Below are positions 35,274-44,083 of a DNA stretch of 64,000 bases, in pieces. Origin of the DNA: JAPPFW01 sp965231815 (lineage in GTDB: Bacteria; Actinomycetota; Acidimicrobiia; Spongiisociales; Spongiisociaceae); contig OZ246890.1 in NCBI GenBank assembly GCA_965231815.1, positions 3,410,001-3,474,000 on the forward strand. The letters run 5' to 3'. The position numbers and the translations under genes are program-made. The notes beneath the pieces were generated by a model. That model was not told where the DNA came from. It worked only from the letters and a program-made list of their open reading frames with translations, and made no database searches. Every line of letters starts with the position of its first letter. Position 1 is the first letter of the stretch.

Positions 35274-36193
35274 TGTTCGATCAATTGTTCGACGCCGCCC
35301 TTCTGGAGTCGGTGATCAGGGCGATGGTCCCGATCCTGCTGGCCGCCCTTGGCGGGATGATCTGCGAGCGCGCCGGCGTTTTCCAGATCGCGATGGAAGG
35401 GATGATGCTCGCCGGGGCCTTCGCGGCGATGGCCGGCTCATACCTGGCCGTGTCCAGCGGCTTGGGGGTGGTGTTCGGAGTGACCGCCGGAGTGCTGGTG
35501 TCTCTGATGCTGGCCTTCGGCACCGTCAGCCGGAAGGGGGATCCCATCGTTCTCGGTATAGCTCTCAACCTCATGGCGCTGGGGCTCACCGGATTCCTGC
35601 TCCCGCAGATCTTCGGCGTTCGCGGTACGTTCCGCCACGAACGCATCGACGGGCTGGATCGACTGGCTATTCCGGGACTATCCGAGATCCCGTGGATCGG
35701 GTCGGTCCTCTTCAACCAGACCATTCTCGGCTACCTGGCCTTCCTTCTGGTGCCGGCTATCTGGCTCGTCCTGTTCCGCACGCCGCTGGGTCTGCGCCTT
35801 CGGGGAGTGGGTGAGCGCCCGCTGGCGGCCGAGTCATTGGGTGTCAGCCCCACCGCCTACAAGTACGGGGCGGTGATCGCTTCGGGTGTCCTGTCGGGGC
35901 TAGCCGGAGCCCAGCTGGCGTTGGGCAACCTCGTGCTGTTCGCCGAAGGCATGTCGGCAGGACGCGGCTGGGTGGCGGTGGTGGCGGTGATGTTGGGTCG
36001 AGCCCATCCCTTCGCGGTCTTCGGAGCCAGCCTGCTGTTCGCTTTCGCCGAAGGTCTGGGGTTCCGGCTGCAAGGGAACGGGCTTCCGGTGCAGATAACC
36101 GACGCTCTCCCGTTCGTAGTGACCCTGATCGCCCTCGTAGCCGCCCGGAAACGCTTCGCCCGGCTCCTGGACCTCACCACCGCTCAGAACTGA
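35273..36193 (+). CDS. Nucleoside ABC transporter permease 2
   Basis: 306 residues, BPD_transp_2 family. ERAGVFQIAMEGMMLAGAF and GLRLRGVGERPLAAESLGVS are typical of the second permease in NupABC-like importers. The ATG at 35273 is preceded by GGGAGAA; a GTG one codon upstream is possible. The last 31 codons lie in a perfect 156-bp tandem duplication, so an orphan copy of the C-terminus follows the stop codon. Confidence 0.9.
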   Translation: MFDQLFDAALLESVIRAMVPILLAALGGMICERAGVFQIAMEGMMLAGAFAAMAGSYLAVSSGLGVVFGVTAGVLVSLMLAFGTVSRKGDPIVLGIALNLMALGLTGFLLPQIFGVRGTFRHERIDGLDRLAIPGLSEIPWIGSVLFNQTILGYLAFLLVPAIWLVLFRTPLGLRLRGVGERPLAAESLGVSPTAYKYGAVIASGVLSGLAGAQLALGNLVLFAEGMSAGRGWVAVVAVMLGRAHPFAVFGASLLFAFAEGLGFRLQGNGLPVQITDALPFVVTLIALVAARKRFARLLDLTTAQN

Positions 36194-36408
36194 CCGCCCA
36201 TGCCCGGGACTCACGGGTTCCCAAACACAGAGACCGGAACCGGCTAACCGGGAACCGACGCTCTCCCGTTCGTAGTGACCCTGATCGCCCTCGTAGCCGC
36301 CCGGAAACGCTTCGCCCGGCTCCTGGACCTCACCACCGCTCAGAACTGACCGCCCATGCCCGGGACTCACGGGTTCCCAAACACAGAGACCGGAACCGGC
36401 TAACCGGG
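36097..36408. repeat. Perfect 156-bp tandem duplication
   Basis: 36097-36252 is repeated base for base at 36253-36408, and the first ten bases recur at 36409-36418. The unit holds the last 31 codons and stop of permease 2 plus the intergenic region. Breakpoints share AACCGACGCT, which suggests replication slippage or recombination at a short repeat. The absence of any mismatch by eye indicates a recent event. The second unit runs into the 3' end of the convergent LysR gene. Confidence 0.95.
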
Positions 36409-37302
36409 AACCGACGCTACGTCCGCCCTGACCAGCCGCACCAGCTTGTCGGCTCGCGGGTCAAGTTCGGTATCGGATCGCCACACCGCTTCGATCCGGC
36501 GTACAGCCACCTGGGCGCCCTCCTCAAGGTCGGGAGTCCCCTCACCTGCTGCGCCCACATGTCCGGGCAGAACGGTTCGGGCATATCCCAGAACCGCCAT
36601 CTGCCGGAGGACCGACGGATTGCCGGACTCCAAGGCCACCTGGTGCGGAATCCCCAGCCGGGCGAGCCCCTGATCCACGAGAAGCCTGGTCCGCGAGCCT
36701 GGAGGGTAGAATGCCCAGGCGTCTGCCTCCGCGGCGTGCCTACCATCTCGCGCCGTTCTGACCGGTGACGAACCAGGCCGGGAATAGATGTGCATACGCT
36801 CGGTGGCAATCGGAAGGGCGTCGTAACGAGGTCCGGCAGGACCTACCACGAACGCCATATCCAGTCGATGGTCGTCCAGCATCGAGAGCAATTCTCCCGA
36901 CTCGGCAACCACCAGTTGCATCTCTATCGCGGAGTGTTCCTCCTGCATCCGGAACAAGCCCGATGGGATGGTGTACAGACCCACCGTGTCGATCATTCCT
37001 ACCCGGAGAGTCCCCACCTCTCCTTTTTCCCAGTGGTCGAGCCAGCGGAGCAGGTCGGAGGTCTGGCCGAGAACCTGATCCGCGTAACGGACAACGCGTT
37101 CACCGGCCTCCGTTAACACACGCCGACGCCCATCCTTTCTGAAGAGGGGAGCGCCCAGCCGCTTGGACAGCTCGGCCAGGGAATGCGAGAGAGCCGGTTG
37201 GCTGACTCCGAGTTCCCATGCCGCGTCCGTAAAGGATCCGCATCTTTCCACCGCCTGCAGGTACTGGAGGCTTCTGAAGTTGAGTGGAGGAAACATATTC
37301 AT
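36400..37302 (-). CDS. LysR-family transcriptional regulator
   Basis: 300 residues. The N-terminal winged helix-turn-helix (about 1-65; LQYLQAVERCGSFTDAAWEL, VSQPALSHSLAELSKRLG, LFRKDGRRRVLTEAG) is followed by an effector-binding domain with periplasmic-binding fold starting LRVGMIDTVG. ATG at 37302 after AAGGA. Divergent from ino1 across a 91-bp region with two palindromes, so it probably regulates itself and may regulate ino1 (inference). The 3' end touches the 156-bp tandem duplication. Confidence 0.92.
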   Translation of the reverse strand: MNMFPPLNFRSLQYLQAVERCGSFTDAAWELGVSQPALSHSLAELSKRLGAPLFRKDGRRRVLTEAGERVVRYADQVLGQTSDLLRWLDHWEKGEVGTLRVGMIDTVGLYTIPSGLFRMQEEHSAIEMQLVVAESGELLSMLDDHRLDMAFVVGPAGPRYDALPIATERMHIYSRPGSSPVRTARDGRHAAEADAWAFYPPGSRTRLLVDQGLARLGIPHQVALESGNPSVLRQMAVLGYARTVLPGHVGAAGEGTPDLEEGAQVAVRRIEAVWRSDTELDPRADKLVRLVRADVASVPG

Positions 37303-37308
37303 CAGTAT

Positions 37309-37334
37309 TCCTTATGAATAAGGATAGTCCTATC
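37309..37334. promoter_or_regulatory. Palindromes in the lysR-ino1 divergent region
   Basis: TCCTTAT-GA-ATAAGGA (37309-37324) is followed immediately by GATAG-TC-CTATC (37323-37334). They lie in an AT-rich gap between divergent genes and overlap the LysR ribosome binding site. LysR proteins bind dyads of this kind, so this is a good candidate autoregulatory operator. Confidence 0.5.
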
Positions 37335-37393
37335 TATTTGACTTAAGTATTTCAAGTGTCGAATCTCCTTGTTCGAGAGACCGAGAGGAAGCA

Positions 37394-38467
37394 GTGGTGC
37401 AGGAAATCCGAGCGGCCGTCGTTGGCGTAGGCAACTGTGCGTCGTCCCTCATCCAGGGGGTCGAGTTCTACCGGAGCGCCCCCGCCGACGAGATGATCCC
37501 CGGACTGATGCATCCGGTGCTAGGTGGGTACCACATTGGCGATATACGCTTCGTGGCCGCATTCGACGTTGACGCGGCCAAGGTCGGCCAGGATATTTCC
37601 AAGGCGGTGGCGGCAGGTCCCAACAACACTATCTCGTTCGCCGAGGTGCCTCATCTCGATGTCACCGTGCAGCGAGGCCCCACGCTGGATGGAATAGGTT
37701 CCTACATATCGGACGTGGTGGAAGAATCCGCCACACCGGTGGTCGACGTCGCAGAGGAACTGCGCAAGGCCCGGGTGGATGTCGTGGTGTCCTACCTACC
37801 GGTAGGGTCACAGGAGGCAACCGAGTTCTATGTCGAGCAGGCGCTGGAGGCCGGTTGCGCCTTCGTCAACTGCATACCCGTCTTTATCGCCCGTACCGCA
37901 AGATGGGCCGAGCGCTTCCGGAAGGCAGGCCTCCCCATCGTCGGAGACGATATAAAGTCCCAGGTCGGAGCTACGATCCTGCATCGCACGTTGGTCAACC
38001 TTTTCCAGGATCGAGGGGTCAAGGTCGATCGCACCTACCAGTTGAACTTCGGCGGCAACACCGACTTCCTGAACATGTTGGAGCGGAGCCGGTTGGTGTC
38101 GAAGAAGGAATCCAAAACCAAGGCCGTTACCAGCCAACTCGAGTCCAGGGTCCAGGTTGAGGACGTCCATATCGGACCATCCGACCATGTACCTTGGCTC
38201 ACCGATCGTAAGTGGGCTCACATCCGCCTGGAAGGAACCGGCTTCGGCGGTACGCCGCTCAACGCCGAGTTGAAACTCGAAGTATGGGATAGCCCCAACT
38301 CGGCCGGGGTCGTCATTGATGCGCTCCGGTGCGCCAAGTTGGGTCTGGACCGAGGTATTTCCGGCCCTCTCTTCGAGGCAAGCGCCTACTTCATGAAGTC
38401 ACCGCCTCAACAGATGCGTGATGATGCGGCGCGGGAGGCGGTCGAAACCTTCATCGGCAGTTCGTGA
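37394..38467 (+). CDS. ino1: Inositol-3-phosphate synthase
   Basis: 357 residues, actinobacterial-length family. It converts glucose-6-phosphate to L-myo-inositol-1-phosphate with bound NAD, the entry to inositol lipids and mycothiol. Motifs: VVGVGNCASSLIQG (NAD loop, residues 9-22), VSYLPVGSQEATEFY, GDDIKSQVGATILHR and LNFGGNTDFLNM, with catalytic lysines in the KSQ and KKESKTK segments. Tandem GTG codons at 37394 and 37397 follow AGAGGAAG. Supports assignment to Actinomycetota. Confidence 0.94.
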   Translation: MVQEIRAAVVGVGNCASSLIQGVEFYRSAPADEMIPGLMHPVLGGYHIGDIRFVAAFDVDAAKVGQDISKAVAAGPNNTISFAEVPHLDVTVQRGPTLDGIGSYISDVVEESATPVVDVAEELRKARVDVVVSYLPVGSQEATEFYVEQALEAGCAFVNCIPVFIARTARWAERFRKAGLPIVGDDIKSQVGATILHRTLVNLFQDRGVKVDRTYQLNFGGNTDFLNMLERSRLVSKKESKTKAVTSQLESRVQVEDVHIGPSDHVPWLTDRKWAHIRLEGTGFGGTPLNAELKLEVWDSPNSAGVVIDALRCAKLGLDRGISGPLFEASAYFMKSPPQQMRDDAAREAVETFIGSS

Positions 38468-38774
38468 ACAGAGGTTTCGATGGCGCCTCGCAAAAATAGG
38501 AAAGACGTGGAATCCGCAGGGCGGAGACTCGCTCGGCGGAACCCACCAGAGTCGCTCAATGACCCTCGCGCGGTCGGAGAGCGGTCAGCCGGGAATAGCA
38601 GGCCACCTCCTCGGCCTTCTCCCGGCTTTGCAGCGGCAAAACGGAGGGGTATCGGGTTGCATTAATCGGTTGGTCGCACACCCCAAGTCCCTGGTTAGCG
38701 TGCGGGCGATTCCGATGAATGGCGCTACTCAACACCCCTCCAGCCGCTCTTGGAGAAGTAGAGAAGCCCTCTAC
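38468..38774. other. Intergenic region after ino1, nothing recognised
   Basis: Plus-strand frames here show no family resemblance. The segment at 38476-38510 (TTTCG..CCTCGCAAA) is vaguely like R2 but too weak to call. R1 copy C follows. Confidence 0.5.
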
Positions 38775-38895
38775 GTATCGAGGACATTGCCAAAACCGAG
38801 TCTTTCGAGGTTCGGTGATCGGTAAACCGCCTGGTCAGAGAGTTGTGGGTTAACTGCTGAACCCGTTTGTGCGGGGTTTCTCAGCACCCTCCTAG
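38775..38895 (-). repeat. R1 structured dispersed repeat, copy C
   Basis: Reverse-complement copy: its start CTAGGAGGGTGCTGAGAAAC is at 38895-38876 and the distal end near 38775. The hairpin arms AACCC/GGGTT, the GACCAGGCGGTTT.CCGA block and the GAACCTCG.AAGA segment are conserved. It lies between the convergent ino1 and molybdoenzyme genes, 6 bp from the molybdoenzyme stop. In this setting it could serve as a shared 3' end. Confidence 0.7.
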
Positions 38896-38901
38896 GCTCA
38901 T

Positions 38902-41199
38902 CTACATATCAATAGGGGGATCGAAGGCGGTGTGGGCCGGAACATCGTCGAGCCACTTCTCGACGCGTACCAGGCAGGTAAAGGCTGCAGGCCCTTGGGC
39001 CAGACTTGAAGTCCCCCGGTCGGAAGTCAGGGTGTTCGGATTTCCGTGCAAGCAGGTTTCTTCGAGTCCGGATCCGGCGCCTGGCGAGAACCAAGCGCCG
39101 GTGGAGAGTTGCACCACACCCTTCCGCACCCGGTCAGTGACCAAGGCGCCGGCCAGACACGCTCCTCGATTATTGAAGACCCTCACTGCATCCCCGGATC
39201 GGATTCCACGCCGATCTGCGTCATGGGGATGGATACGAACCGCTTCCAATCCACGGACCTTGGCGACGGCGCTCGTTGATCCATGGTCCCACTGGCTGTG
39301 CAGCCGGGTCTTGGGCTGGTTGGAAACGAGGTGGAGATCGAGACCTGGTTCGGCTTCTCCCAGCCACTCCCGGGGCGGCATCCAGGCGGGATGGGGTGAA
39401 CAATCCTTGTATCCGAATCCGGCGATCACCTCCGAGTAGAGTTCGATCATCCCCGACGGGGTAGCCAGCGGATTCCGGTCAGGACTCTCCCGAAAATCAT
39501 CCAGCAGGACGAGCTTCGATTCATCTCCGGCCAATCGCCGATCAAGGAACCCTTTCTTCCAGAACTCGTCGAACGAGGGGCAACCCGGTTCCCGCTGCTG
39601 GAGTTTCCCGTATAGATGTCGAACCCACTGTTGAGCGGTCCGACCTTCGGAGAAACTCTCCCTGACTCCGAGCCGGTCCGCCAACCCGCAAAATATCTCG
39701 TAGTCATCTCTGGCGCCGCCCACCGGGTCGATGGCCTGATGCATCGCGAACAGCAGGTTATCGTTGGGAGCACCCCCGAAGTCGTCCCGCTCGAGTGCGG
39801 TGGTGGTGGGGAAAACCACATCTGCATGCTTGGCTGTCGCCGTCCAGAACGGTTCGTTTACTACCACTGTGTCGGGTCGGCGCCATGCCCTTCTGAGTCG
39901 GTTGAGATCCTGATGATGGTGGAAGGGGTTACCTCCCGACCAGTAGACGAAACGAATGTCGGGATACGTATAGACGCCGCCGTTGTAGGTGAAGTCTTCT
40001 CCGGGCCGCAGCAGCATGTCGGAGATGCGCGCTACCGGTATGAACGAGGTGGGCGGCCTACCCCGGTCTAGGAACGGAAGCCAGGACGTACCGGCGCCGT
40101 TGCCGACCGATGCGACGGCGCCGTAACCGATGCCGAAACCCCCGCCGGGACGACCGATCTGCCCGATCGCCGCCGCTAGGGCGATCGCGGCCCATATCAC
40201 ATGCTCGCCATGGTGCGATCGTTGCAGTGACCAACTGACGTTGATCATCGACCTTCCCTCCACCATCGACCGGGCCAGGGATCTGATCGCGGATGGGTTG
40301 ATCGTGGTGATCGTGGAGGCCCAATTAGCGTCCTTGGCGACTCCATCATCCTGCCCGGTGATGTAGGAGGAAAGCTTGTCCCAACCCGTGCAATACCTGT
40401 TAACGAAATCGCGGTCGTATGTTCCCTCGGCGATCAATGTATGTATCAATGCCAGCATCAGAGCGATATCGGTTCCCGGCCGGATCGGAATCCAGTCCGG
40501 CTGGAGTGATGCGTCCAGGTCATCCGCAATTGGCGACACATTCACGAAACGGGTTCCTCGTTCCGCCCAGCGATGCAGCCAGCCGCGGAGTTCGTGCCTA
40601 CCCACCCCTCCGTAGTTGATCTGGCTGTTTTTCAGGGGTACTCCTCCGAACGCGACCATCAGATCGGTCTGTTCCGCGATCACATCCCAGGATGTGTGGG
40701 CATTCTGGAATCTCCACCACCCCATTCCCAGAACGTGGGGCACTATGACCTCCGCCGCGGCGAGACTGTAGGTGTTGACCGAACCGGTGTACCCGCCGAT
40801 GACGTGCATGAAACGATGGAGTTGGGTTGGAGCGTGGTGGAACCGACCCGCGCTTGCCCAGCCGTAGGATCCGGCGTATATCGCCTCGTTTCCGTGCCGG
40901 TTTCTCACTCGATCCAACTCCTCGGCCACCCTATCCAAGGCGAGATCCCAATCGACCTCCACGAAGCCCTCTCTCCCCCTTAGTTCGGGCGCGGCGCCCG
41001 GACCGCCTTCAAGCCAGCTCTTCCTTATCGATGGCCGCCGGACTCGGCATCGTTCGACATCGACCATGGAATCGCCGATCGGGGACGGATCAGGATCGCC
41101 GCTAAAGGGTCGCACCGCACGGATCGACCCATCTGAAACCTCTACCTCGTAGGCGCCCCAGTGGGTAAAGGTCATGCGGGAAGCGGTCTGATCCTTCAC
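38902..41199 (-). CDS. Molybdopterin oxidoreductase of the BisC/TorA (DMSO reductase) class
   Basis: 765 residues from a GTG at 41199, which has GGAGGG six bases upstream. An ATG eight codons later also works, and the open frame upstream is probably intergenic. No N-terminal Cys cluster and no Tat signal are present, so it is likely cytoplasmic and without a 4Fe-4S cluster, like biotin or methionine sulfoxide reductases. Mo-bisPGD contacts include GGYTGSVNTYSLAAAEVI (probable Ser ligand), YWSGGNPFHHHQDLNRLRRA, FWTATAKHADVVFPTT and VSNQPKTRLHSQWDHG. Substrate is probably an S- or N-oxide. No chaperone gene is adjacent. Confidence 0.88.
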   Translation of the reverse strand: MKDQTASRMTFTHWGAYEVEVSDGSIRAVRPFSGDPDPSPIGDSMVDVERCRVRRPSIRKSWLEGGPGAAPELRGREGFVEVDWDLALDRVAEELDRVRNRHGNEAIYAGSYGWASAGRFHHAPTQLHRFMHVIGGYTGSVNTYSLAAAEVIVPHVLGMGWWRFQNAHTSWDVIAEQTDLMVAFGGVPLKNSQINYGGVGRHELRGWLHRWAERGTRFVNVSPIADDLDASLQPDWIPIRPGTDIALMLALIHTLIAEGTYDRDFVNRYCTGWDKLSSYITGQDDGVAKDANWASTITTINPSAIRSLARSMVEGRSMINVSWSLQRSHHGEHVIWAAIALAAAIGQIGRPGGGFGIGYGAVASVGNGAGTSWLPFLDRGRPPTSFIPVARISDMLLRPGEDFTYNGGVYTYPDIRFVYWSGGNPFHHHQDLNRLRRAWRRPDTVVVNEPFWTATAKHADVVFPTTTALERDDFGGAPNDNLLFAMHQAIDPVGGARDDYEIFCGLADRLGVRESFSEGRTAQQWVRHLYGKLQQREPGCPSFDEFWKKGFLDRRLAGDESKLVLLDDFRESPDRNPLATPSGMIELYSEVIAGFGYKDCSPHPAWMPPREWLGEAEPGLDLHLVSNQPKTRLHSQWDHGSTSAVAKVRGLEAVRIHPHDADRRGIRSGDAVRVFNNRGACLAGALVTDRVRKGVVQLSTGAWFSPGAGSGLEETCLHGNPNTLTSDRGTSSLAQGPAAFTCLVRVEKWLDDVPAHTAFDPPIDM

Positions 41200-41308
41200 A
41201 AGTGCCCTCCGATTGTTACACCTATAGCGATAGGAACATCCTACGTATGTTTCCCGTTTCCCGGTGTCGGCGCCGGAGAACTCCACACCCCGGCACATAG
41301 ATGTTGAA

Positions 41309-41345
41309 CCTTGCAATTACGGCAATAGACTCCGTAATTGCAAGG
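41309..41345. promoter_or_regulatory. 14-bp perfect inverted repeat between divergent genes
   Basis: Arms CCTTGCAATTACGG (41309-41322) and CCGTAATTGCAAGG (41332-41345) with a 9-nt spacer. It lies in the gap between the molybdoenzyme start (41199) and the metalloprotease start (41455). No T run on either side, so an operator for one or both promoters is more likely than a terminator. The sequence is AT-richer than its surroundings. Confidence 0.5.
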
Positions 41346-41454
41346 ATGATTCCCTGTCGTATTATTGACGAACTGCAAGCACTGTCGGCAGAGTTGCCCG
41401 CCGTCGCCTTGATCGTCACGCTTCGGGATATTACGAATGAGATAACAGGCACCG

Positions 41455-43977
41455 ATGTTTACCGATAGAAGCAACAACGCCCCACCTCCTACAAGACCTA
41501 CAGCCCTTCGTTTCCTGTTGTGGCCGGCTGTGACGCTCACGGTTGCTGTCATAGTGGTCGGTGCCGCAGTGGCCGCGTCGGCGCAGTCGGACGATGAAAG
41601 CACACCTTCGGCGCCCGTGGAGGTATCGGTTGTGGCCGAGGCGGAGGGTTCGATAGAGGTGGAATGGGAGGTGCCCGACGAAGGCCGTCCACCGCCCACC
41701 GGTTACCGGATCTATTACCGCCCCACCGCTACCGAACCGGGCTCGCAACCGGCAGTGGCGATATGGTGGTCCTTCTCGCCGGAAACGGACACAGGACCTG
41801 AGGAACGCCGGGCGCGGCTTATCGGCCTGAAGAACGATGTCTGGTACGAGGTAACCGTGGCGGCGGTTCACGATGGCGGTTTGGAATGGTCCGCGGGCTC
41901 TGTGTTGGTACGGCCCGGTAGCCACCAACCAACCACTCGACCGCCTGGCCGGCCGGCCGATGTACAGTTGGTGACCGAGGGAAACGGGTCGGTGACGTTG
42001 GCTTGGGAACCCCCCATGGATGGTGGTGGTTCGGTCGTGACCGGATACGAGGTGTGGTACTTGCCGTCGGCTGATCGGGAGAGCAACAGCTCGGACGAAG
42101 CCGGAATGATCCGGTGGGCGAGGTCCGGCGGCCTGCTGGGCGGCGACGCCCGCCGGCGCGTCGTGGATGGGTTGGACTTTGAAGAATACACCCTGATCGT
42201 GGCGGCGGTAAACGAAGCCGGACGGGGATTGTTCTCACGCGAGCTGACCGGCACGGCGAACGGCTACCTCGATCCGCTCGGCTTGATCGCCGATCACCAA
42301 TCCGCCCGGCTGAACACCCTCGGGACCGACACCTGGGAAGTATGGATATGCGACGCATCCGACGGCCACCTGCGCATCGATCTACATAAGGTGGTTTCCT
42401 TGCTCAACGAGGAGATGCCCCCCTACTTCTCCTGGCTATCCGGTAGGAGATACCGCCCTCATTTCGTGGCAGGCGGGTTGGTCGAGCCTGATCAGGATGA
42501 ACCTTCCGAGGATGTGGCCGACTACGAGTGTGCCGCCGCGGTCGAGCGAACTACCGAGGGGGAAAACGACGGAGCTCTGATCGTTCTGGACAAGATCGTT
42601 CGCACCAGCCGGGGCGGTCCGGGCATCTACGATATCGAAACCGTTAACGGTACCTCCCGCTTGGTTGCTCTACCCTTTCCGGAGAGCTCGCGCCTCGTAG
42701 AGGTCAGTGCTAATGCGGTGCTACCTGTATCAGCCTATTGCGGCAATTGCCGCTATCCGGACCATGTGGATCTATCGACCGTGGCGCATGAGATCGGCCA
42801 CGCGCTGCGGTGGCCGCACTCCTACGGTGGCAACCGACCCCTTGTCCATGACGACCAGGTTATCCGTGAGGTCAATGAGTACGACAACCCGATGGACATG
42901 CTTAGCGGAAGCTCCCCGGAGTGGCGCCTGAAAATGCATGGTCTGGTGGCCGGGACGATCGCTCCCAACCGGTATGCGGCGGGTTGGATCGACCCTGACG
43001 ACGTAGCTATCCACGAAGACCCGTACGGAAGCTACCTGCTAGCCCCGATTGGTGGATCCGGCATCCAGATGCTGGTACTACCAACGGGAGAATCCGGACA
43101 CTTCATCTCCCTGGGGGCTCGGGCAGCCAACGGCTACGACGCCGGGATTCCCGCCGCAGGGGTGGAGATCTACCGGGTCGACCAGCGCGCCACGGCCTGT
43201 AGCGGAAATGTCTCTCCACCTGATCCGGCTCAGCTCACCTGTACCGGCCTAGACCGGCGCACCCAACAGATCCCGCCACCATCGGACGACGACCGGCGCT
43301 CGAACGAACTAACGGATCATGTGTACGGTCCGGGCGATAGTCTGACCGTCGAGGGTTTCAGGATCGAGGTCATCAGACGCTCCTCGGGTCGTTTCAAAGT
43401 GTGGGTCGGTAACCCCTACCGAGGAACCTTCGCCGACGACGAAGGGAACCTCCACGAGCGAAACATCGAAACTCTGGTCGATCGAGGAATCACCCAAGGG
43501 TGCGATCCGGATCTCAAGCTGTACTGCCCGGATCAGCCGCTCACCCGCGCCGAGATGGCCCGGTTCCTCGTGCTGGCTCTTGACGAAACCGGGGTCGGCG
43601 CCACCGCCACGTCGAAGTTCTCCGACGTGGCGGACGATGCCTGGTACCAGCCCTACGTGGAACGGCTAGCTGAACTCGGCATCACCTCCGGCTTCCCGGA
43701 CGGAACCTTCCGACCCGCCGCTGCGGTTACCCGCGGCCAGATGGCGGTGTTCCTCACCCGCGCTTTCGATACCATCTCTCCGGTAACGGTTCCCGCCGGG
43801 GCATTCGCCGATGTGGCGCCCCAAGCATCCTACGCCGCCGCAGTCGAAGGCATCCTCGTCGCCGGGATAACAGACGGATGCACCCGGACACCCGAACGAA
43901 ACTACTGCCCCGACCGACCGGTACGTCGAGACCAGATAGCCACTTTCCTGGCCCGGGCCCTCCACATCCGACCGTAA
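41455..43977 (+). CDS. Secreted FN3/zinc-metalloprotease/SLH multidomain protein
   Basis: 840 residues. An N-terminal signal peptide (hydrophobic core LWPAVTLTVAVIVVGAAVAA, likely cleavage after ASA) is followed by two fibronectin type III domains (about 50-155 and 160-275). The next domain carries HEIGHALRWPHS (near residue 445), a HExxHxxxxxH zinc site with a downstream Met in NPMDM, as in metzincin-like proteases. Three C-terminal SLH repeats (about 660-840; FADDEGNLHERNIETLVDRG, FSDVADDAWY, FADVAPQASY) would anchor it to the cell surface. Weak ribosome binding site. Likely cell-envelope protease; substrate unknown. Confidence 0.8.
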   Translation: MFTDRSNNAPPPTRPTALRFLLWPAVTLTVAVIVVGAAVAASAQSDDESTPSAPVEVSVVAEAEGSIEVEWEVPDEGRPPPTGYRIYYRPTATEPGSQPAVAIWWSFSPETDTGPEERRARLIGLKNDVWYEVTVAAVHDGGLEWSAGSVLVRPGSHQPTTRPPGRPADVQLVTEGNGSVTLAWEPPMDGGGSVVTGYEVWYLPSADRESNSSDEAGMIRWARSGGLLGGDARRRVVDGLDFEEYTLIVAAVNEAGRGLFSRELTGTANGYLDPLGLIADHQSARLNTLGTDTWEVWICDASDGHLRIDLHKVVSLLNEEMPPYFSWLSGRRYRPHFVAGGLVEPDQDEPSEDVADYECAAAVERTTEGENDGALIVLDKIVRTSRGGPGIYDIETVNGTSRLVALPFPESSRLVEVSANAVLPVSAYCGNCRYPDHVDLSTVAHEIGHALRWPHSYGGNRPLVHDDQVIREVNEYDNPMDMLSGSSPEWRLKMHGLVAGTIAPNRYAAGWIDPDDVAIHEDPYGSYLLAPIGGSGIQMLVLPTGESGHFISLGARAANGYDAGIPAAGVEIYRVDQRATACSGNVSPPDPAQLTCTGLDRRTQQIPPPSDDDRRSNELTDHVYGPGDSLTVEGFRIEVIRRSSGRFKVWVGNPYRGTFADDEGNLHERNIETLVDRGITQGCDPDLKLYCPDQPLTRAEMARFLVLALDETGVGATATSKFSDVADDAWYQPYVERLAELGITSGFPDGTFRPAAAVTRGQMAVFLTRAFDTISPVTVPAGAFADVAPQASYAAAVEGILVAGITDGCTRTPERNYCPDRPVRRDQIATFLARALHIRP

Positions 43978-44083
43978 TCCCATAGCGGCGGTGAATGGAA
44001 CCGAACCTGACTATCAACGTAAAGTCGGCGGGCAGGCATCCTACGTCTCCCGGTTGAACCCGGCCCGAGTAGGCTCCCGGAAC

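Noticed and set aside
36194..36370. 156-codon minus-strand frame with an internal repeat
   Set aside because: It is antisense to the tandem duplication and repeats only because the DNA does.
41241..41699. Minus-strand frame with several Cys pairs (CRQC, CRNC) and a hydrophobic segment, looking like a zinc-ribbon membrane protein
   Set aside because: More than half of it lies antisense to the signal peptide and first FN3 domain of the metalloprotease, and the Cys part runs through the 14-bp inverted repeat. No ribosome binding site. Probably chance.
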